From assembly GCF_046036945.1 (NCBI RefSeq), contig NZ_JBJQOQ010000004.1, positions 1-64,000 on the forward strand: a stretch of DNA of 64,000 nt. The letters run 5' to 3'. How positions within the stretch are numbered: position 1 is the stretch's first letter; every line of letters starts with the position of its first letter. This stretch comes from Brevibacillus_C sp046036945. GTDB taxonomy: Bacteria > Bacillota > Bacilli > Brevibacillales > Brevibacillaceae. A program made the position numbers and the translations under genes. Shown piece by piece: positions 59,203 through 64,000 of the stretch. The notes under the pieces were generated by a model. The model did no database searches and had not been told where the DNA came from. It saw nothing but the letters and a program-made list of their open reading frames with translations.

Positions 59203-60569
59203 AACCTGTGGAAACGGCGCAAACCGGCAAATCGATGGGAAGTTACGGCACCTTCGAAGCAGATGCCAGAGGGAAGATTCGCTGTCTGTGCGATGATTTT
59301 TGCCGATATTTTGGGTTTGACCGGAAGGAGCTTGTCGGGCTGCCGGTTGAACGTCTGTTCAAAGGCCCTGTGCGGAACGACCTTGGCAGGGAGGCAGTGA
59401 GGAGGATCATTTTTGGGGTGATCGGGGAGGAACCGTGTCTGGTCCATGTATCGCCTGATCCTGATGGCGGTTATTGCTGCCGTGTGGTCTTGCGGGCACA
59501 AGACATTCAGGCAAATGAAGTCTTGGCTTTCTGGCAATCCATAAAGCCAGGAGAGGATTGGCAGGTGAGGAAGGCGGGTCGAAGCGATTATGCCCATCGC
59601 TACAGTTTTGACCAAATTATCGGTGTAAGTCCGGCGATGGAGAGAATGAAAGAACTGGCGGCCAGGGTAGCCAAAAGCAGTTCGACGGTCTTGGTCACAG
59701 GGGAAAGCGGTACGGGCAAGGAACTATTCGCTCAGGCGATCCACGATTTGAGTCCGCGTCGCAGCGGGCCCTTCGTCGCTGTCAATTGCGCGGCGGTCCC
59801 CGAGGAGCTGTTCGAATCGGAACTCTTCGGCTATGAAAGGGGAGCGTTCAGCGGGGCCAGACGCGAGGGGAAAGCGGGAAAGGTGGAATTGGCCCAGTAC
59901 GGAACGCTGTTTCTGGACGAAGTCTCGGAGCTTCCTATGCCGGTGCAGGGAAAACTCCTGCGTGTCCTGCAGGAGCGGGAAGTGGAGAGGATTGGCGGAA
60001 CGGGCCGAAGGGACGTGGATATCCGGATTGTCGCTGCCACCAACAAGAACCTGAGGAAGCTTGTCCAGGAGGGGAATTTCCGCCAGGACCTGTACTATCG
60101 CCTTCACGTTTTCGAGTTGAAAATTCCGCCGCTGCGCCATCGGAAGGAAGATATTTTGCGCTTGACCGAGTACTTTATCGACCATTTTAACAAGCGGATG
60201 GGTACAGACGTAAGGCAGATCGACGCTGTGCTCAAACAATGGCTGCTAGACTATCACTGGCCTGGAAACGTGCGGGAGCTGCAGGCCGCGATTGAAAGAG
60301 GCATGAATGTGGTGGAAGGCAGCACACTTACGCTCGAGCACGTCAGGGGGTACCCGGATGCGGATGAGCCAGAGTCAGATGAGGGGATGACGCAGGGCAG
60401 TTCACCCGCGGAGTGCTTGCCATTGGAAGAGGAGGTAGCTAAGGCAGAAATAGCCGCGATTCGCCGCGCCCTGAAAAAATCGGGCGGCGACCGGATGATT
60501 GCGGCGCAAATCCTGAAAATCCACATCGCCAGCTTGTACAGAAAGCTGTCGAAATACAACCTGAAGTAA
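59199..60569 (+). CDS. Sigma-54 enhancer-binding protein with PAS domain
   Basis: A 456-aa activator. An N-terminal PAS-like domain (about 15-110), then AAA (about 140-370) with TGESGTGKEL, GAFSGA in place of GAFTGA, DEVSELPM and WPGNVRELQ, and a C-terminal Fis-type HTH (GGDRMIAAQILKIHIASLYRKL, seen as ILKIHIASLYRKLSKY). GTG at 59199 overlaps the previous gene by four bases. It lies inside the operon it most likely controls from the 56938 dyad. Confidence 0.88.
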   Translation: MKPVETAQTGKSMGSYGTFEADARGKIRCLCDDFCRYFGFDRKELVGLPVERLFKGPVRNDLGREAVRRIIFGVIGEEPCLVHVSPDPDGGYCCRVVLRAQDIQANEVLAFWQSIKPGEDWQVRKAGRSDYAHRYSFDQIIGVSPAMERMKELAARVAKSSSTVLVTGESGTGKELFAQAIHDLSPRRSGPFVAVNCAAVPEELFESELFGYERGAFSGARREGKAGKVELAQYGTLFLDEVSELPMPVQGKLLRVLQEREVERIGGTGRRDVDIRIVAATNKNLRKLVQEGNFRQDLYYRLHVFELKIPPLRHRKEDILRLTEYFIDHFNKRMGTDVRQIDAVLKQWLLDYHWPGNVRELQAAIERGMNVVEGSTLTLEHVRGYPDADEPESDEGMTQGSSPAECLPLEEEVAKAEIAAIRRALKKSGGDRMIAAQILKIHIASLYRKLSKYNLK

Positions 60570-60597
60570 GTGTTTGCGAAAAGAGGGAGTAGAACAG

Positions 60598-61752
60598 ATG
60601 GTAGATTTCTCATTCACCGGGGAGCAGGAGGAGCTTCGCCGGGTTCTCAAGGATTTTTCCAGGTCTGAGCTCTTGCCGTACTACACGCGGTGGGATCGGC
60701 AGGGTACATTCCCTTGGGAGACGTGGAAAAAAATGGGTTCACTGGGGATTACGGGGCTGCGAGTCCCTGCCGAGTACGGCGGCAGTGAGGTGGACTGTGT
60801 GACGGCGGGGATCGCCGCTGAAGAAATCGGGCGCGGGGATTTCAATATGACCTATGCTGTGATGCTCAATGCGCTCATCGCAGAAATTCTCGCCAAGCAT
60901 GCATCGGAAGAACTGAAACGGGACTGGCTGCCGCCGCTGGCCAGCGGGGACAAGATCATCGGCATCGCCATTACCGAACCGGGAGCGGGGTCGGATGCTG
61001 CGGGGATGCGCACGAAGGCGGAACGGCGGGGAGACGCCTATCTGATCTCGGGAGAAAAATCGGGAATCAGCATGGCGACGGTAGCGGATGCGTTCATCGT
61101 GTTTGCCAGAACGGGGGCTGAGCCGGGGGCCCGCGGCGTGAGCGCATTCCTGGTGCCGGCAGACCTTCCCGGCGTCGAACGCAGCAGGTATGAAGATATG
61201 GGGAACGTGCCGATCGGCCGGGGTTCGCTTTACTTCGACAAGGTAGAAATACCGGCGGCCAGCTTGATCGGCGAGGAAAATCACGGATTCTACCAGGTGA
61301 TGAACGGGTTTGACCTCAGCCGCATCTTGATCGGACTGCAGTGCCTGGGCGCCGCCAGGCAAACCTTGGAGGAAACGATCGATCACGTCAAAACGCGGCA
61401 CGCTTTCGGGCAGCCGCTGGCCAAGTTTGAAGGCGTTACTTTTCCGATCGTGACTCACTTCACACAAATGGAGCTGGTCCGCTGGCAGTGCTACCGGGGG
61501 CTGTGGCTGCGGGATCAAGGCAAGCCGCACACGACCGAAGCGGCTATGTGCAAATGGCTGGGGCCCAAAGTAGCCGAGGAGACGATTCACCAGTGCCTGC
61601 TGCTGAACGGGCATTACGGGTACACCAAAGAGATGCCGATCGAACAGCGGCTGCGGGATGTGATCGGCCTGGAGATCGGGGACGGCACGGCTCAGATACA
61701 GCAGATCGTCATTGCCCGGGAGCTGTTGGGCAAGGAATTTCGCCCCTATTAA
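60598..61752 (+). CDS. aliB: Acyl-CoA dehydrogenase (cyclohexanecarboxyl-CoA dehydrogenase-like)
   Basis: A 384-aa FAD-dependent dehydrogenase with ITEPGAGSDAAGM near 133, a middle beta-domain, and the C-terminal helical domain with LNGHYGYTKEMPIEQRLRDV (seen as GHYGYTKEMPIEQRLRD) near 345. It would oxidise cyclohexanecarboxyl-CoA to the 1-ene. The catalytic base cannot be placed with certainty by eye. ATG at 60598 follows GAGGGAG. Confidence 0.85.
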   Translation: MVDFSFTGEQEELRRVLKDFSRSELLPYYTRWDRQGTFPWETWKKMGSLGITGLRVPAEYGGSEVDCVTAGIAAEEIGRGDFNMTYAVMLNALIAEILAKHASEELKRDWLPPLASGDKIIGIAITEPGAGSDAAGMRTKAERRGDAYLISGEKSGISMATVADAFIVFARTGAEPGARGVSAFLVPADLPGVERSRYEDMGNVPIGRGSLYFDKVEIPAASLIGEENHGFYQVMNGFDLSRILIGLQCLGAARQTLEETIDHVKTRHAFGQPLAKFEGVTFPIVTHFTQMELVRWQCYRGLWLRDQGKPHTTEAAMCKWLGPKVAEETIHQCLLLNGHYGYTKEMPIEQRLRDVIGLEIGDGTAQIQQIVIARELLGKEFRPY

Positions 61753-61792
61753 AGACGACCATTAGGCAAGGAGAAAGATGGGAGGAAAAGCG

Positions 61793-62590
61793 ATGGAACT
61801 GACGGATATTCTCTATGAAAAAAAACAGGGGACAGCCAAAATCACGATCAATCGGCCGCGTGTCTACAACGCATTTCGCGCCCGGACAGTCCGGGAGCTG
61901 ATCTGGGCCTTCCGCGACGCCTGGGATGACAATCAGATAGGCGTCGTAGTACTGACGGGAGCGGGAGAGAAAGCCTTTTGCGCCGGGGGGGACCAAAAAG
62001 AACGGGATTCCGAGGGGTATGACGGTTCCGGCGGCCTCGCGGGCGGCATTGGCCTGGAGGTGGAGGCGCTGCACGCCGCGATCCGCAATATCCCCAAGCC
62101 GGTCATCGCCGCAGTAAACGGCTATGCGATTGGCGGAGGACATGTGCTGCACGTCATCTGCGATCTGACCATCGCTTCGGACCGGGCTATTTTTGGCCAA
62201 TCAGGTCCCAAAGTGGGCAGCTATGACGCCGGTTTCGGAAGCGCCTATCTAGCCAGGATCGTAGGCGAGAAAAAAGCGCGGGAAATTTGGTACCTGTGCC
62301 GACAGTACACAGCGGAGGAAGCGCTGCAGATGGGGCTGGTCAACATAGTCGTCCCCCACGAAAAGCTGATGGAGGAAGTGGAGGACTGGTGCAGGGAAAT
62401 TTTGGAGAAGAGTCCGACGGCGCTGAAGATGCTGAAGTACTCGTTTAATGCCGACAGCGCCAATATCGAGGGGATTTCCCAGCTGGCGATGGGCAGCCTG
62501 GCCATGTTCTACAACACAGAAGAAGCGATGGAAGGGCGCAATGCCTTCGTGGAAAAGCGGCCGGTCAATTTTGACAGGTTCAGAAAATAG
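61793..62590 (+). CDS. badI: Crotonase-family ring hydrolase (2-ketocyclohexanecarboxyl-CoA hydrolase-like)
   Basis: A 265-aa crotonase. It contains NRPRVYNAFRARTV, FCAGGDQKERD, GYAIGGGHVLHVICDLTIA, GPKVGSYDAGFGSAYLARIVG (seen as KVGSYDAGFGSAYL) and EIWYLCRQYTAEEALQMGLVN. These are shared by BadI and its close relative MenB. With aliA, aliB and a BadH-like gene beside it, ring cleavage to pimeloyl-CoA is the better reading; MenB genes sit with other men genes, none of which is seen. ATG at 61793 follows GGGAGG; ATG 61778 is an alternative. Confidence 0.75.
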   Translation: MELTDILYEKKQGTAKITINRPRVYNAFRARTVRELIWAFRDAWDDNQIGVVVLTGAGEKAFCAGGDQKERDSEGYDGSGGLAGGIGLEVEALHAAIRNIPKPVIAAVNGYAIGGGHVLHVICDLTIASDRAIFGQSGPKVGSYDAGFGSAYLARIVGEKKAREIWYLCRQYTAEEALQMGLVNIVVPHEKLMEEVEDWCREILEKSPTALKMLKYSFNADSANIEGISQLAMGSLAMFYNTEEAMEGRNAFVEKRPVNFDRFRK

Positions 62591-62623
62591 CGGCTTCACG
62601 ATGACACGGGAGGGGATCATGCT

Positions 62624-63373
62624 ATGACAAAACAGCGCATTGCCTTTGTGACCGGCGCCGGAAGGGGGATCGGCCAAGCCATAGCGCGAACGCTGGCTGC
62701 CCGCGGGATGGCGGTGGCGGCGGCGGAGATCAATCTGGAGAACGCGAACGAAACGGTCCGTCTTATCGAAGAAAGCGGCGGGAGGGCCGTCGCGATCCCC
62801 TGTGATGTGACGAGTTTGGCCGCTGTGAGCGAGGCGGTGGAGAAGGTGAAGGCCCTTTACGGTAAGATCGACGTCCTGGTAAACAACGCCGGGTGGGATA
62901 AGGTGGAGCCTTTTTTGCAAAGCGAGCCGGACACCTGGGACAAGGTGATGAAAATCAACCTGATGGGCCAGATTCACACCTGCAAAGTGATCTTGCCGCT
63001 GATGATCGAACACGGGTACGGAAAAGTCGTCAACATCGCCTCCGATGCCGGAAGGGTAGGGTCGAGCGGAGAGGCAGTGTACTCGGCAGCCAAAGGCGGA
63101 GTGATCGCCTTTTCCAAGACGCTGGCTCGGGAAATGGCGCGGTACAAAATCAATGTCAACTGTGTCGCACCGGGTCCCGCCGACACGCCGCTGTTCGCGG
63201 AGATTGGAACGTACAACCGGGGGATTTCGGAGGCACTGGAGAAGGTGATTCCCTTCCGCAGGCTGGCGCAGCCAGAGGATATTGCCGGCGCTGTCGCCTA
63301 TTTTGCCTCCGATGAAGCGAATTACGTCACCGGGCAAACCCTGTCGGTCAGCGGGGGGTTGACGATGGTATAA
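62624..63373 (+). CDS. badH: SDR dehydrogenase (2-hydroxycyclohexanecarboxyl-CoA dehydrogenase-like)
   Basis: A 249-aa short-chain dehydrogenase with TGAGRGIG, NNAGWDKVEPF, the catalytic Ser (NIASDAGRVGSSGEAVYS), Tyr and Lys of YSAAKGG near 155, and PGPADTPLF. NNAGWDxxxPF is characteristic of BadH. It would oxidise the 2-hydroxy-acyl-CoA to the 2-keto form, the substrate of the preceding gene product. Confidence 0.82.
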   Translation: MTKQRIAFVTGAGRGIGQAIARTLAARGMAVAAAEINLENANETVRLIEESGGRAVAIPCDVTSLAAVSEAVEKVKALYGKIDVLVNNAGWDKVEPFLQSEPDTWDKVMKINLMGQIHTCKVILPLMIEHGYGKVVNIASDAGRVGSSGEAVYSAAKGGVIAFSKTLAREMARYKINVNCVAPGPADTPLFAEIGTYNRGISEALEKVIPFRRLAQPEDIAGAVAYFASDEANYVTGQTLSVSGGLTMV

Positions 63374-63652
63374 GGATGTAAAGCGGTTGTAGCCGTTTCC
63401 TCTCTATATAGGGGGACAAAAGTGCCATCCGCGAGCGGTCACATCCATGTTTTATGACAGAGTGCCTCAGCGTAACATCTAGCATCAGCTTCGGTAAAAA
63501 CGTCGAGACGGATTTCACAGAGTAAAGCACGGATTTACTCGTTCGCGGGTTTTTCATTCGTGCTTGGTCGTGTATATACTATAACATAATCCTCGCATTG
63601 ATCCGGGTTGGAGGTGGATGTATGGAACAGCAACAGGAGGAAAATAAACCAA
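63374..63652. other. Intergenic region after badH
   Basis: No gene is seen. A GAGTAAA/TTTACTC hairpin (63520-63540) may end the operon, and a TATACTATAAC stretch near 63575-63587 may hold the next promoter. A possible 12-codon frame (MEQQQEENKPIV) starts at 63622. Confidence 0.4.
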
Positions 63653-64000
63653 TTGTTTGAAATCCCCTGTCATGAATATAATCCGGAATTCCAAATCCGC
63701 CTGCTCGGAATGGAATTGTCCCAACTTCCAGAACCGATACTTGATATCGGTGCGGGAAAAGAGGGTAAACTGGTTCGCTTCCTGCGGGAAAACGGCTGTG
63801 AGGCGTACGGCATCGATAAATTTTGCGAGCCTGACGTCTATATGTATCGGGCAGATTGGCTCGCTTTTTCCTTTGAAGCAAACAGTTGGGGGACGGTTAT
63901 TTCCCAAATGGCCTTTTCCAATCACTTCAGGCACCATTATCTGAGAAGGGATGGCCAGCCCCGCAAATACGCGGAAAAGTATATGGAGATCCGATTCCTT
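63653..64000 (+). CDS. Class I SAM-dependent methyltransferase (partial)
   Basis: A frame that runs off the window. It starts at TTG 63653 after AGGAGG and reads LFEIPCHEYNPEFQIRLLG, then the SAM loop ILDIGAGKEGKLVRFL and the acidic loop end YGIDKF. The 116 residues visible fit the Rossmann part of a small-molecule or unknown methyltransferase. Target unknown. The rest lies beyond 64000. Confidence 0.65.
   Translation, partial: MFEIPCHEYNPEFQIRLLGMELSQLPEPILDIGAGKEGKLVRFLRENGCEAYGIDKFCEPDVYMYRADWLAFSFEANSWGTVISQMAFSNHFRHHYLRRDGQPRKYAEKYMEIRFL

Noticed and set aside
61793..62590. Assignment of the crotonase as MenB (naphthoate synthase)
   Set aside because: Sequence alone is compatible, but no other menaquinone gene is near and all neighbours fit ring-acid degradation; kept only as an alternative.

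Overview
The window reads as a chromosomal piece of a low-to-mid GC Firmicute of the order Bacillales, most like Brevibacillus or another Paenibacillaceae member. The reasons are strong AGGAGG-type ribosome sites, many TTG and GTG starts, lipoproteins without an outer membrane, a cre-like catabolite site, BdbC/BdbD-type thiol oxidases, PadR and BlaI regulators and a TxpA/BsrG-type toxin relic. The species assignment is inference. I saw no rRNA, tRNA or CRISPR array.

Layout. 1-9078: dhaKL (minus), whose 3' end abuts what looks like an IS200/IS605-type right end, faces a mannitol PTS operon (mtlA, mtlR, mtlF, mtlD) that continues into hxlA and hxlB of the ribulose monophosphate pathway and is followed by a HAD phosphatase. 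9181-12539 (minus): a PadR regulator, two membrane proteins sharing a repeated WWP motif, a DUF4097 protein and a fatty acid desaturase. 12927-17642: a TetR regulator with three HlyD-type adaptors and a DHA2-type MFS pump. 17797-22243: a YwaF-like membrane protein, a VOC protein and an SsuABC-like ABC importer. 22436-32956: one long GntR-headed operon with a luciferase-like monooxygenase, a DUF1185 protein, an alpha/beta hydrolase, an aldehyde dehydrogenase, a PotABCD-like importer, an FMN reductase, a riboflavin-kinase-like protein and a YciI protein. It looks like a flavin-dependent catabolic route for an unknown substrate. 33145-38394: an ABC exporter with its own two-component system. 38443-41069: FabF, an MmyB-type regulator and an SRPBCC protein.

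41181-46075 is an AT-rich accessory patch. A decayed Tn554-type transposon (tnpA, tnpB and tnpC, with a VOC and a helix-hairpin-helix passenger gene) appears to have split a small holin-like type I toxin gene. The toxin start lies at 45969 and its C-terminal part at 42038-41982, both on the minus strand.

46176-54387 is a sigma-54-controlled agmatine and putrescine catabolic locus: agmatinase, polyamine permease, aldehyde dehydrogenase, putrescine-type aminotransferase and a CBS/PAS enhancer-binding protein. The divergent agmatinase and permease promoters sit symmetrically about 60 bp on either side of one shared dyad. 54377-56848 (minus) is a BlaI-M56 peptidase-BdbD-BdbC operon. 57119-63373 is a second sigma-54 locus that encodes most of a cyclohexanecarboxyl-CoA pathway (ligase, dehydrogenase, hydroxyacyl-CoA dehydrogenase, ring hydrolase) with its own enhancer-binding protein. 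The window ends inside a methyltransferase gene.
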